A stretch of DNA of 64,000 nt from CAVOHU01 sp963843385 (GTDB lineage: Bacteria; Acidobacteriota; Vicinamibacteria; Vicinamibacterales; JAKQTR01), in the NCBI GenBank assembly GCA_963843385.1, contig CAWJJY010000007.1, positions 1,240,001-1,304,000 on the forward strand, given 5' to 3'. Shown here one piece after another: positions 43,071 to 51,105 of this stretch. Position 1 is the stretch's first letter; each line of letters starts with the position of its first letter. The translations under genes were made by a program, and so were the position numbers. The notes beneath the pieces are model-generated. The model was not told the origin of the DNA. It saw only the letters and a program-made list of their open reading frames with translations, and made no database searches.

Positions 43071-43112
43071 GAGGCCGGCGGGCGGGGCGCCCGTGCCCGG
43101 CCTGCCGGCCTC
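43071..43112 (-). terminator. Intrinsic terminator after the OmpA-like gene
   Basis: A 9-bp perfect stem (GAGGCCGGC 43071-43079, GCCGGCCTC 43104-43112) with a GC-rich loop that can also pair inside. On the minus strand it lies 28 bases after the stop codon and is followed by a T-rich stretch (TTGCATTTCAATT). Confidence 0.65.
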
Positions 43113-43140
43113 CATCCGTGCGTTCGCTGCGGCGGACGCT

Positions 43141-44136
43141 CTACTTCTCGGTGATGACGAATCGTGCGCGCCGGTTCCGGGCCCAGCACGCTTCGGTCTG
43201 CTCGGAGCAGAACACTTCGGTCTTCCCCATCGACGCCACGGCGATACGGTCGGCCGGCACGCCCTCGCTCACCAGGTATGCCTTGACCGCCTCGGCGCGG
43301 CGCTCGCCGAGTACGAGGTTGTACTCGTTACTGCCCCGGACATCGGCGTAGCCCTCGGCGCGGATCTTCACGCTCGTCCACTTCGCGAGCCACTGCGCAT
43401 TGCGTTGCAGAACCGTGACCGCTTCGACTCGCAGGTCCGACTTGTCGAAATCGAAGAACACGTCGAGTAACGGTGCCTCCGCATTCAACTGGTCAATGGT
43501 CTTCCTGGCGAACTCCTCCTGGCTGGTGAGCGCACGCACAACTCCGCTGCCCGCCGAGGCTCCACGAGCCGGCGTCGCCGGCAGCACGGCCGCGGCCGGC
43601 GCCACCGGCGCAGGGGGTGGCGGCAGGATTTCTCGGGGCGGAACGGGTGGGCCCGGCATCACCGGCTCGCCGGGACTGTCGCCAAAGACGATTCGATAGA
43701 GACTTTGCCCCCGGTCTGGCAGTATCGCCGGCAACAGGTACCACTCGACGCCACGGCTGACGCCTCGCATGTTCACGATGTCGAGCGTGCCCATGCGCGT
43801 GTCGAGCTTGCCGAAGATCCGCGCCTCGTACTGCGCGATATCGCCGCGTGCAAGACCGAGAAATTTCGTCAACTCGACGGACTCGATCGTCTCGAACGGA
43901 AACTTGAACGCCCCTTCCGGCGTGTGCAGCCAGAAGTACTGAACGCCCCCCTGATCGGTGACCGTCTCGTTGACGCGGAAATCTTCGACGGGGACGGAGG
44001 CGGCGGGCTGGGTTCGATTGTGGAACACGTAGACCAGATAGCGCCTGGAGTCGGCCGACGGGGAGCCCAGACTCGCGACGCCGAGCGCAATGGCCAATAT
44101 CAGAACCGCGCTGGTTCGGGCCGGTCGTCTCTTCAT
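43141..44136 (-). CDS. OmpA-family peptidoglycan-binding protein
   Basis: A 331-residue secreted protein: signal peptide (about 1-28), a unique N-terminal domain ('RRYLVYVFHNRTQPAASVPVEDF', unknown fold), a Pro/Ala-rich linker (about 170-210), and a C-terminal OmpA domain ('VFFDFDKSDLRVEAV', 'GYADVRGSNEYNLVLGERRA', 'ARNRRARFVI'). It should bind peptidoglycan in the periplasm like Pal, but it lacks a lipobox. It starts 14 bases after apt in the same direction, so they may be co-transcribed. Confidence 0.85.
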   Translation of the reverse strand: MKRRPARTSAVLILAIALGVASLGSPSADSRRYLVYVFHNRTQPAASVPVEDFRVNETVTDQGGVQYFWLHTPEGAFKFPFETIESVELTKFLGLARGDIAQYEARIFGKLDTRMGTLDIVNMRGVSRGVEWYLLPAILPDRGQSLYRIVFGDSPGEPVMPGPPVPPREILPPPPAPVAPAAAVLPATPARGASAGSGVVRALTSQEEFARKTIDQLNAEAPLLDVFFDFDKSDLRVEAVTVLQRNAQWLAKWTSVKIRAEGYADVRGSNEYNLVLGERRAEAVKAYLVSEGVPADRIAVASMGKTEVFCSEQTEACWARNRRARFVITEK

Positions 44137-44150
44137 GCCTTTCGTATCGG

Positions 44151-44696
44151 TCAGTAGCTCAGCAAACTGAAGATCTCCTCTTCGCTCACCTTCTCCCGGC
44201 CCTTCAAAAACGTCAATTCGATCAGGAACGCCAGTGCGCACACCCGGCCGCCCAAACGCTTGACCAGCCTGGCCGCGGCTCGAGCCGTTCCCCCGGTCGC
44301 CAGCACGTCGTCGACGATGAGCACGCGCTGAGCCGGCCGGACGCCGTCTTCGTGAATCTCGATGGCGTCGCTGCCGTACTCGAGGTCGAACGACTCGCGA
44401 ATCGCCTTCCACGGGAGCTTGCCCGGCTTCCGTACCGGGCAGAAGCCTGCCCCGAGGCGATCAGCGACCGCCCCGCCCAGGATGAACCCCCGGCTCTCGA
44501 TCCCGACGACGACCTCGATCCCCTCGCCCTTGAACGGATCCGCCAGCGCCTCGATGGCACGGCCGAATCCGCCGGGATTGCTGAGCAAGGTTGTGATGTC
44601 GTAGAACTCGATGCCTGGCTTCGGAAAATCCGGTACGCTCCGGATGAGCGACTTCAGGTGGTCGACCACCTGCGAACCTGGACCTGTTGGCACCAT
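44151..44696 (-). CDS. apt: Adenine phosphoribosyltransferase
   Basis: A 181-residue type I phosphoribosyltransferase with 'VPDFPKPGIEFYDITTLL', 'GIESRGFILGGAVADRLGAGFCPVRKPGKLP' and the PRPP loop 'VLIVDDVLATGGTA'. It salvages adenine to AMP. Its C-terminus matches the family length. It precedes the OmpA-like gene and follows acylphosphatase by 105 bases. Confidence 0.96.
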   Translation of the reverse strand: MVPTGPGSQVVDHLKSLIRSVPDFPKPGIEFYDITTLLSNPGGFGRAIEALADPFKGEGIEVVVGIESRGFILGGAVADRLGAGFCPVRKPGKLPWKAIRESFDLEYGSDAIEIHEDGVRPAQRVLIVDDVLATGGTARAAARLVKRLGGRVCALAFLIELTFLKGREKVSEEEIFSLLSY

Positions 44697-44801
44697 CCTG
44701 AACCTCGCTGCTGAGTCCCGCGCCCGCCTGCGTTCAGCATCGGCCGGGAATGGAGCGCGTGGGCCATGCGCCCGCGTGCCCTCGGGGTGTCCGAGAAGTC
44801 T

Positions 44802-45101
44802 TTACACGTCAATCCCAGGATATGAGGAACTCCTGATCGAGAATCCTGCGTGGCGGCCCGTCGCCGGTACTTCTTGGGGATCCACGCCTTCGACGCGTGC
44901 CCCGGCAGGACCGTGCCAGAGGGCGGTGTGAAGTCGGGCCAGCGCCTCCCGGTCACCCTCCGCCAGCACCTCGACGCTGCCGTCGGAGAGATTGCGCACG
45001 TACCCGGTCACGCCTTCCCGGCAGGCGGCATCGCAAGCAAACATGCGAAATCCTACGCCCTGAACCCGGCCGGTCACCCGATAGATCCGCGCTTCAATCA
45101 C
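44802..45101 (-). CDS. acyP: Acylphosphatase
   Basis: A 99-residue acylphosphatase with 'YRVTGRVQGVGFRMFACDAACREGVTGYVRNLSDGSVEVLAEG', including the catalytic Arg of 'VGFR' and Asn of 'RNLSDGS'. It hydrolyses acyl phosphates. GTG start at 45101; a TATAAT box lies about 25 bases upstream. It is divergent from the HPPD gene. Confidence 0.95.
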   Translation of the reverse strand: MIEARIYRVTGRVQGVGFRMFACDAACREGVTGYVRNLSDGSVEVLAEGDREALARLHTALWHGPAGARVEGVDPQEVPATGRHAGFSIRSSSYPGIDV

Positions 45102-45125
45102 GACTTCGGCCTCGCACCGCGAGGA

Positions 45126-45131
45126 ATTATA
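45126..45131 (-). promoter_or_regulatory. Candidate -10 box for acyP
   Basis: A perfect TATAAT on the minus strand, 25 bases upstream of the acyP start. No clear -35 box in this GC-rich region. It lies in the divergent gap with the tyrosine degradation operon. Confidence 0.45.
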
Positions 45132-45286
45132 GCGGATTCACGGGTCCCACTCCCCGGGGCGCGTCCTCGGCAGACCAGCGGGCAGACCGACAGGCGTCCG
45201 AGGCCGGCGGTCCGGCTCGAGCCGCACTTGCGCGATGGCGCCCGAATATGCGAACGTACGTTCAGGACCTCCCGAAAAGACAACCG

Positions 45287-46375
45287 ATGCGTTCCAATCC
45301 GCTGCGGTTGAAGAGCATCCATCACGTCGAGTTCTGGGTGGGCAACGCCCGGCAGGCAGCCTACTACTATCGCCACGCGTTCGGCTTCTCGCAGTTCGCG
45401 TACGCGGGCCTCGAGACGGGCCGCCGCGATTCGTCATCCTACGCGATGCGCCAGGGCAAGGCCTGCCTGGTCTTCACGACGCCGCTTGGGTCCGACGGGC
45501 AAATGGCCGAGCACCTTCGGGTTCACGGGGATGGGGTCCGCGACATCGCGTTTCATGTCGAGGACGCCGACGCGGCGTTCGCCCTCGCGGTCGAGCGCGG
45601 CGCACGGCCGGTCAGCCAGCCAGCAGAACGTCGCGACGGCCACGGTGCCATCAGGCACGCGTCGATCGCCACCTACGGGGACACCATCCACTCGTTCATT
45701 TCGTACCGGGGCTACGATGGCCCGTTCCTCCCCGGGTTCGAGAGCCGCGAAGTCCCCGGCCATGATGCCGGCATCCTGCGAATCGACCACATCGTGGGCA
45801 ACGTCGAACTGGGCCGGATGAACACCTGGGCGGACTGGTACAGCAGCGTGCTGGGGTTCTCGCGATATCTCACCTTCGACGACAAGGACATCTCGACCGA
45901 GTACAGCGCGCTCATGTCGGTGGTCATGTCCGATGATTCGCACGCCGTCCTGTTTCCGCTCAACGAACCGGCACCGGGGAAGAAGAAGAGCCAGATCGAC
46001 GAGTATCTCCAGTTCTACCGCGGCCCTGGAGTCCAGCACATTGCCCTGCTGACCGCGGACATTGTCAGCACGGTCGGCCAGCTGCGCCAGAGCGGCGTCG
46101 AGTTCCTGTCGGTGCCCCCGAGCTACTACGACCTGGTGCCGGACCGCGTGGGCAAGATCGACGAGCCGTTCGAAGAAGTGCGCGCCCTGGGGCTGCTCGT
46201 CGATCGAGACGAGGAAGGATATCTGCTCCAGCTCTTCTCCAAGCCTGTCGAGGACCGGCCGACGCTGTTCTACGAGATCATCGAACGCAAAGGCAGCCGG
46301 GGCTTCGGCAAGGGCAACTTCAGGGCGCTGTTCGAGTCGATCGAACGCGAGCAGGCGCTGCGGGGCAATCTCTGA
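45287..46375 (+). CDS. hppD: 4-hydroxyphenylpyruvate dioxygenase
   Basis: A 362-residue iron dioxygenase of two vicinal-oxygen-chelate halves. Features include 'IHHVEFWVGNARQAAYYYRHAFGF', 'SYRGYDGPFLPGFE', 'IDHIVGNVELGRM', 'GPGVQHIALLTADI' and the C-terminal 'PTLFYEIIERKGSRGFGKGNFRALFESIE', with His and Glu ligands kept. It converts 4-hydroxyphenylpyruvate (from tyrosine) to homogentisate. ATG 45287 gives the family N-terminus; ATG 45248 is in frame. First gene of a three-gene operon. Confidence 0.95.
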   Translation: MRSNPLRLKSIHHVEFWVGNARQAAYYYRHAFGFSQFAYAGLETGRRDSSSYAMRQGKACLVFTTPLGSDGQMAEHLRVHGDGVRDIAFHVEDADAAFALAVERGARPVSQPAERRDGHGAIRHASIATYGDTIHSFISYRGYDGPFLPGFESREVPGHDAGILRIDHIVGNVELGRMNTWADWYSSVLGFSRYLTFDDKDISTEYSALMSVVMSDDSHAVLFPLNEPAPGKKKSQIDEYLQFYRGPGVQHIALLTADIVSTVGQLRQSGVEFLSVPPSYYDLVPDRVGKIDEPFEEVRALGLLVDRDEEGYLLQLFSKPVEDRPTLFYEIIERKGSRGFGKGNFRALFESIEREQALRGNL

Positions 46376-46409
46376 AGCGGGCTCCCGGGTCACTCGGCGG
46401 GGTGCGCTG

Positions 46410-47576
46410 ATGCCGACCTATCATTCGCTCGGACAGATCCCGAGGAAGCGCCACACCGTCTTCCGCCGGCCCGACGGAGGTCTCTACGCCGAAGAGCTCA
46501 TCGGCAACAAGGGGTTCACCGGGCCTTCGTCGCTGCTCTACCACCTGCGTCAGCCGACGCGTGTCGCCAGCGTGGCGGTGATGAAAGAACTGGAATGGAA
46601 CGCCGATCCCGAACCGGCGTTTCGACACCGCCACTTTCGGACGGCCCTGCTCGAGCCGGGCCGGAGCATGACGGCCGATCGCGTGCCACTCCTGTTCAAC
46701 GAAGACGTGGCGTTGCTCTTCGCGCAGCCCCAGGAAGACGACAGCTATTTCTACCGAAACGCGCAGGGCGACGAACTCGTTTACGTGAGCGACGGGGCCG
46801 GCACACTTGAATCCGCGCTGGGCGACCTGAAGTTCACCCGCGGCGACTACCTGGTCGTCCCTCGCGGCGTACTCCACCGGTTTCGTTTCTCGCAACGCCC
46901 GGCTCGATGTCTCGTCGTAGAGAGCCGGGGGGATCTGCGGGTGCCTGCCCGATACCGGAACGAGCACGGCCAGCTCATGGAGAATGCGCCGTTCTCGGAG
47001 CGCGACATTCGCCTGCCCGACAACCTCCGTACCGTGGATGAGGCCGGCGAATTCACGATCGTGATCAAGAAAGACAATCGATTGATCAACGTGGTGGTCG
47101 ACCACCACCCGTTCGACGTGGTGGGGTGGGACGGCTGCTACTATCCATGGGCCTTCAGCATCCACGACTTCGAGCCCCGCGTAGGGCGCGTCCACTTGCC
47201 GCCGCCGACGCATCAGACTTTCGAAGGGGACGGCTTCGTCGTCTGCTCGTTCTGTCCGAGGCCCTACGACTTCGACCCGGCCGCCATTCCGGTTCCCTAC
47301 AACCATTCGAACGTGATGTCCGACGAAGTGCTGTACTACGCGACGCCCGAGTTCATGAGCCGCAAGGGCATCGAGTACGGGTCAATCACGCTGCACCCGG
47401 ACGGCATTCCTCACGGGCCGCATCCGGGGCGCACCGAGGCCTCGATCGGCCAGGCCAGGACCGACGAGCTGGCGGTCATGGTGGATACGTTCCGTCCCCT
47501 CAGGGTCGCCACCTCCGCCCTGACCATCGAAGACCCGCACTACTACCGGTCGTGGATCGAGGGAGAGAGCCTGTGA
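46410..47576 (+). CDS. hmgA: Homogentisate 1,2-dioxygenase
   Basis: A 388-residue dioxygenase: 'YHSLGQIPRKRHTVFRRPDGGLYAEELIG', 'GDELVYVSDGAGTLESALGDLKFTRGDYLVVPRGVLHRF', 'VVGWDGCYYPWAFSIHDFEP', and 'SITLHPDGIPHGPHPG' where the iron-binding His/Glu cluster sits. It opens the homogentisate ring to maleylacetoacetate. It follows HPPD by 34 bases. The sequence is of the shorter type seen outside Proteobacteria. Confidence 0.93.
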   Translation: MPTYHSLGQIPRKRHTVFRRPDGGLYAEELIGNKGFTGPSSLLYHLRQPTRVASVAVMKELEWNADPEPAFRHRHFRTALLEPGRSMTADRVPLLFNEDVALLFAQPQEDDSYFYRNAQGDELVYVSDGAGTLESALGDLKFTRGDYLVVPRGVLHRFRFSQRPARCLVVESRGDLRVPARYRNEHGQLMENAPFSERDIRLPDNLRTVDEAGEFTIVIKKDNRLINVVVDHHPFDVVGWDGCYYPWAFSIHDFEPRVGRVHLPPPTHQTFEGDGFVVCSFCPRPYDFDPAAIPVPYNHSNVMSDEVLYYATPEFMSRKGIEYGSITLHPDGIPHGPHPGRTEASIGQARTDELAVMVDTFRPLRVATSALTIEDPHYYRSWIEGESL

Positions 47577-47603
47577 CCCGCCGTCCTGTCCCGGCCTGAA
47601 CCC

Positions 47604-48929
47604 GTGGTGAACCGCACGCATGACCCTCGGGCGCGAAGCTGGGTCGACTCCGCGAACGCGGCCGGGACCGACTTCCCGATCCAGAACCTGCCGTTCGGCG
47701 TGTTCAGCAGGCGGGATGCACCGGAGGCCCCGCGCGTGGGCGTCGCCATCGGGTCGTTCGTGCTCGACGTCTCGGCGTGCCGATCCGATGGGCTCTTCGA
47801 CGGGGACGCGGCCCGGGCGGCCGACGCCTGTTCGTCCTCGACGCTGAACAGTGTGATGACCCTCAGCCGCCCCGACTGGAGTGCGCTGCGACTGGCGCTG
47901 CACGATGTGCTCAGTGCCCACCACCCGGAGGCGGCCCGCCACCGCCGCATCGCCGGGGCCCATCTCGTGCCGCAACAGGAGATTGGTCTCTCGCTGCCGG
48001 CGTCCATCGGAGATTTCACGGACTTCTACGCCTCCGTGTTCCATGCGACCAACGTCGGCCGGATGTTCCGGCCTGATCATCCCCTGCTCGACAACTACAA
48101 GTACGTCCCGATTGGCTACCACGGCCGCGCCTCGTCTGTGGTGACCAGCGGGACGCCGGTTGTCCGGCCGCTCGGCCAGCTCAGGCCTGATCCGGCCAGC
48201 CCGCCTGTGTTCGCACCAGCTCGACGGCTCGACTACGAGGCTGAAGTCGGGGCGTTCATCGGGCCTGGCAACCAGCAGGGTTCGCCGTTCACGCTGGCAG
48301 ATGTCGACGACCACCTGTTTGGACTCTGCCTGGTCAATGATTGGTCGGCCCGCGATATTCAGCAGTGGGAATATCAGCCGCTCGGGCCGTTCCTCGCGAA
48401 GAGTTTCGCGACGACCGTCTCGCCGTGGGTGGTCACCATGGAGGCCCTCGAGCCATTCCGGCGGCCACCGTTCGAGCGGCCAGCGGGCGATCCGGCTCCC
48501 CTGGACTATCTGGATGCGGCGTCGAACCGGGAGCACGGCGGCATCGATTTGGCCATCGAGGTATACCTGCAGAGTGGCGGGATGCGAGAGGCCCGGATGG
48601 AGCCGGTGCGGGTCAGCCGCGGCTCGCTCGCAGACCTCTATTGGACCATCGGTCAGCTCGCCACCCACCACGCCAGCAACGGGTGCAATCTCAGGCCCGG
48701 CGACCTGCTCGCCACTGGCACCGTGTCAGGACCTGACCGATCGTCTTGGGGCTGCCTGCTGGAACTCACAGGCCGCGGGTCCGACCCTCTGACGCTTCCT
48801 ACCGGAGAGCGGCGGACATTCCTCGAAGATGGCGACGAAGTGATTCTCACGGGACGCTGCGAACGACGCGGCGCGGCGACCATCGGATTCGGGGAGTGCC
48901 GCGGCCGAGTTGTTCCAGCCCGGGCCTGA
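47604..48929 (+). CDS. fahA: Fumarylacetoacetase
   Basis: A 441-residue fumarylacetoacetase with an SH3-like N-terminal domain ('FPIQNLPFGVFSRRD') and the catalytic FAH domain: 'DFYASVFHATNVGRMFRP', 'YHGRASSVV', 'LDYEAEVGAFIG', 'LVNDWSARDIQQWEYQPLGPFLAKSFATTVSPWVV'. It cleaves fumarylacetoacetate to fumarate and acetoacetate. The required maleylacetoacetate isomerase is not in the operon. GTG 47604 or 47607 starts. Confidence 0.95.
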   Translation: MVNRTHDPRARSWVDSANAAGTDFPIQNLPFGVFSRRDAPEAPRVGVAIGSFVLDVSACRSDGLFDGDAARAADACSSSTLNSVMTLSRPDWSALRLALHDVLSAHHPEAARHRRIAGAHLVPQQEIGLSLPASIGDFTDFYASVFHATNVGRMFRPDHPLLDNYKYVPIGYHGRASSVVTSGTPVVRPLGQLRPDPASPPVFAPARRLDYEAEVGAFIGPGNQQGSPFTLADVDDHLFGLCLVNDWSARDIQQWEYQPLGPFLAKSFATTVSPWVVTMEALEPFRRPPFERPAGDPAPLDYLDAASNREHGGIDLAIEVYLQSGGMREARMEPVRVSRGSLADLYWTIGQLATHHASNGCNLRPGDLLATGTVSGPDRSSWGCLLELTGRGSDPLTLPTGERRTFLEDGDEVILTGRCERRGAATIGFGECRGRVVPARA

Positions 48930-48943
48930 CGAAACGTCAAGTC

Positions 48944-48973
48944 CCTGCCAATCCAGCAGCAGGTGCTGGCAGG
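48944..48973. other. Inverted repeat after fahA
   Basis: CCTGCCA (48944-48950) pairs with TGGCAGG (48967-48973), and CCAGCA/TGCTGG offers an alternative hairpin. It could be a terminator for the tyrosine operon (no T-run), or an activator site, being roughly 85-115 bases before the predicted sigma-54 start. Confidence 0.35.
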
Positions 48974-49031
48974 CGCCTGTGCGCCGCCCACCGACCCGTG
49001 TACTTTTCGGCCGTATCGGGCGTCCGTCGTC

Positions 49032-49047
49032 TGGCCCGGTTCTTGCT
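49032..49047 (+). promoter_or_regulatory. Candidate sigma-54 (-24/-12) promoter
   Basis: TGGCCCG-N4-TTGCT matches the sigma-54 consensus TGGCACG-N4-TTGCW at all but one listed base. The invariant GG (49033-49034) and GC (49045-49046) are exactly 10 bases apart. Transcription would start near 49058, about 15 bases before the ATG of a small membrane peptide with a good ribosome-binding site. The rpoN gene is also in this window. Confidence 0.65.
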
Positions 49048-49072
49048 TTATCGCCGGAGAGAAGGAGCCGTT

Positions 49073-49207
49073 ATGGTATTCGCCATTTTGGCCATCGGAT
49101 CAATCGCGCTGATGTCGATCATCGACTGTCTCTTTGACGGCCCCGAGGACCGGCATCGCGACCTGCACAGCCATTCGGCCGGCCGAGTCCGCGCTCGCTG
49201 GCGGTAG
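49073..49207 (+). CDS. Small membrane peptide, unknown function
   Basis: A 44-residue peptide with an N-terminal hydrophobic helix (about 2-21, 'VFAILAIGSIALMSIIDCLF') and a charged, His-rich tail ('DGPEDRHRDLHSHSAG'). GAGAAGGAG lies about seven bases before the ATG, and the sigma-54-like promoter is immediately upstream. It has no recognised family. The strong signals on both sides make a real gene more likely than chance. Confidence 0.6.
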   Translation: MVFAILAIGSIALMSIIDCLFDGPEDRHRDLHSHSAGRVRARWR

Positions 49208-49300
49208 GCTGCCGGTCAATAAGCACCCCCCCGTCGCTCCCCGGGCCGAATCCCGCCAAGTCCCTTTCATCCGCAGTGGAACCCGGCATAGGATGGCGTC

Positions 49301-49798
49301 ATGACACCGGACGCCCCGAATCCCGGCACCGCCGTGCCGTCCCTGGTGGACCAGCTCGCTCAGATTCTCGAGGGCCGGGAGGATCGGCCATCCTGGGACG
49401 AGTATTTCATGGCGACATCGCTCCTGATGGCATCACGATCGGCGTGCGGGCGGCTGCATGTCGGCTGCGTGCTCGTCTCAGGGGGCGAGCATCGAAACCG
49501 GATCGTCGCGGCCGGGTACAACGGGTTCCTGCCAGGCACGCCGCACCATTCACGCGTGCGGGACGGCCACGAGCAGGCGACGGTCCATGCCGAACAGAAT
49601 GCCATCGCGGATGCCGCGCGGCGAGGCGTCAGCGTGGCGGGCTCCTCGGCGTACATCTCCCACTTCCCGTGCATCAACTGCGCAAAGGTGCTGGCGGCCG
49701 CAGGTGTGCGGACGATTCACTACCACTTCGACTACAACAATGATCCGCTCGTGGCGGACCTCCTCTCCGAAGCCGGCGCAACCATCCGCCAGCTGTAG
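49301..49798 (+). CDS. dCMP/cytidine deaminase family protein
   Basis: A 165-residue zinc deaminase with 'SWDEYFMATSLLMASRSAC', the active-site HAEQNAI, and PCINCAK, matching the ComEB/deoxycytidylate deaminase family. It would deaminate dCMP to dUMP for thymidylate supply; other nucleoside substrates are possible. The AGGA of a ribosome-binding site precedes ATG 49301. Confidence 0.88.
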   Translation: MTPDAPNPGTAVPSLVDQLAQILEGREDRPSWDEYFMATSLLMASRSACGRLHVGCVLVSGGEHRNRIVAAGYNGFLPGTPHHSRVRDGHEQATVHAEQNAIADAARRGVSVAGSSAYISHFPCINCAKVLAAAGVRTIHYHFDYNNDPLVADLLSEAGATIRQL

Positions 49799-49909
49799 AC
49801 AAACGGCGGCGCACCGGCCGGCAACGGCGTGCAATCCTGGCAGACACCCCCCCGTCCGATCTGATGATCGAAGGGTCGACATGCCGATAAGGATCAGGAG
49901 TTGACGATC

Positions 49910-50845
49910 ATGAACCCATCCAAGCCCCGGAACCGTGGACCGTCAGTCATCCTGCGGACACTGCTCCTGCTCGCCCTGACCGGCTCCTTGGTGTCGCCGA
50001 CCGCGTGCGAGCGTGCGTTGATGGTGGCGCCGTCCAACGCCTTGATGTCGCTCTCAGCAGAGTCGTTCACGCTCGCCAACAACAGCAGTACCACGATCAC
50101 CGCCATTCTCACGGACTCGGCCGGGAGCGCCGTGGCGGACGGGACGCTTGTCCTGTTCCGTTCCACCCTGGGGAGCATGGATCCCACGACGTCCAACACG
50201 AGCAATGGCCGGGCCTTCGCCAAGCTCGTCGCGGGCAACCTTTCCGGCACCGCCTCGATCACCGCCAGTTCGGGATCGGTCCAGGCCGCGGCGCTCCAGG
50301 TGCAGATTGGCATGGTGCCGGCGCGCATCCTGCTGTCCTCAACGCCCTCCTCCACCAACGCGTCGGACGTCACAGCCACGGTGTACGACAGCTCCGGCGC
50401 ACCGATCATGGGGGCGTCGGTGGCCTTCACCGCTGCCAGCGGCACGCTGTCCAGCCCCGTCGCCCTGACCGACGCGAATGGGCAGGCCCGCACCACGCTG
50501 TTCTCCCCGGTTGACGCGCTCGTCACGGCCCAGGCAGGCGGACTGACTGCCAATGTGACAGCCCGGGTCGGCGGCAGCACGACCCTGGCGGTCAACGTCA
50601 GAATCGACCCGTCAGCGCCGGCGCGTTTGCAGAGCATCTCGTTTACAGCAACCGTGCAAACGATCGGAGGCGCGGCAGCGCTGGTCGAGCGGTATGAGTG
50701 GGATTTTGGCGATCTCGTGATGACCACCACGGGCAACACGACGTCCAGGTTCTGGGAAACCTCCGGCCGCTACGGTGTCACGTTGCGGGTGTTTGGGGCG
50801 GGAGGAGCGACCGGACAGACCCACCTGGAGTTCTACGTGAATTGA
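49910..50845 (+). CDS. Ig-like (Big_1)/PKD domain lipoprotein
   Basis: A 311-residue exported protein with a signal sequence and lipobox-like SPTAC, two bacterial Ig-like domains ('TITAILTDSAGSAVADGTLVLFRSTLGSM', 'VTATVYDSSGAPIMGASVAFTAASGTL') and a PKD-like end ('RYEWDFGD'). It resembles the 500-residue protein encoded at 52009-53511 on the other strand, including a hydrophobic N-terminus then 'APSNALMSLSA' versus 'APSGSAISLFT'. Such proteins act in surface adhesion or as scaffolds; no enzymatic motif is visible. ATG 49910 has CAGGAG nine bases upstream. Confidence 0.8.
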   Translation: MNPSKPRNRGPSVILRTLLLLALTGSLVSPTACERALMVAPSNALMSLSAESFTLANNSSTTITAILTDSAGSAVADGTLVLFRSTLGSMDPTTSNTSNGRAFAKLVAGNLSGTASITASSGSVQAAALQVQIGMVPARILLSSTPSSTNASDVTATVYDSSGAPIMGASVAFTAASGTLSSPVALTDANGQARTTLFSPVDALVTAQAGGLTANVTARVGGSTTLAVNVRIDPSAPARLQSISFTATVQTIGGAAALVERYEWDFGDLVMTTTGNTTSRFWETSGRYGVTLRVFGAGGATGQTHLEFYVN

Positions 50846-50886
50846 GCCGAGCTCCACCGGGCGGGGCCACGGGGAACGCAGGCGCC

Positions 50887-51021
50887 GTATACTCGCCGCG
50901 CGACCCTGGCCCCCCGGTGACGTGCCCCGGGCACCAAGCTGAGCCCGTATCGCCGCGCGACCCTCGCCCGCCGGTGACGTCCCCAGGCGCCAAGCTGATT
51001 GCGTATCGCCGCGCGACCCTG
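50887..51021. repeat. Degenerate tandem repeat, 56-60 bp units
   Basis: Units begin with GTAT near 50887, 50947 and 51003, each followed by CGCCGCGCGACCCT. The first two continue with a CCGGTGACGT and CCAAGCTGA block; the third is cut short. It lies in the gap between an Ig lipoprotein and the end of the pilus operon. No gene reading covers it well. Confidence 0.7.
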
Positions 51022-51105
51022 CCTCTTCTGACCAGCCGCTACAACAATCGAGTCGCGAGAAGCACGCGCGGTCTGCTGGTCCAGGGGCTCACCGCCATCC
51101 CTGAC

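Noticed and set aside
50887..51021. Possible CRISPR array
   Set aside because: Units are 56-60 bp, only two and a half, without short identical repeats separated by unique spacers, and no cas genes are near.
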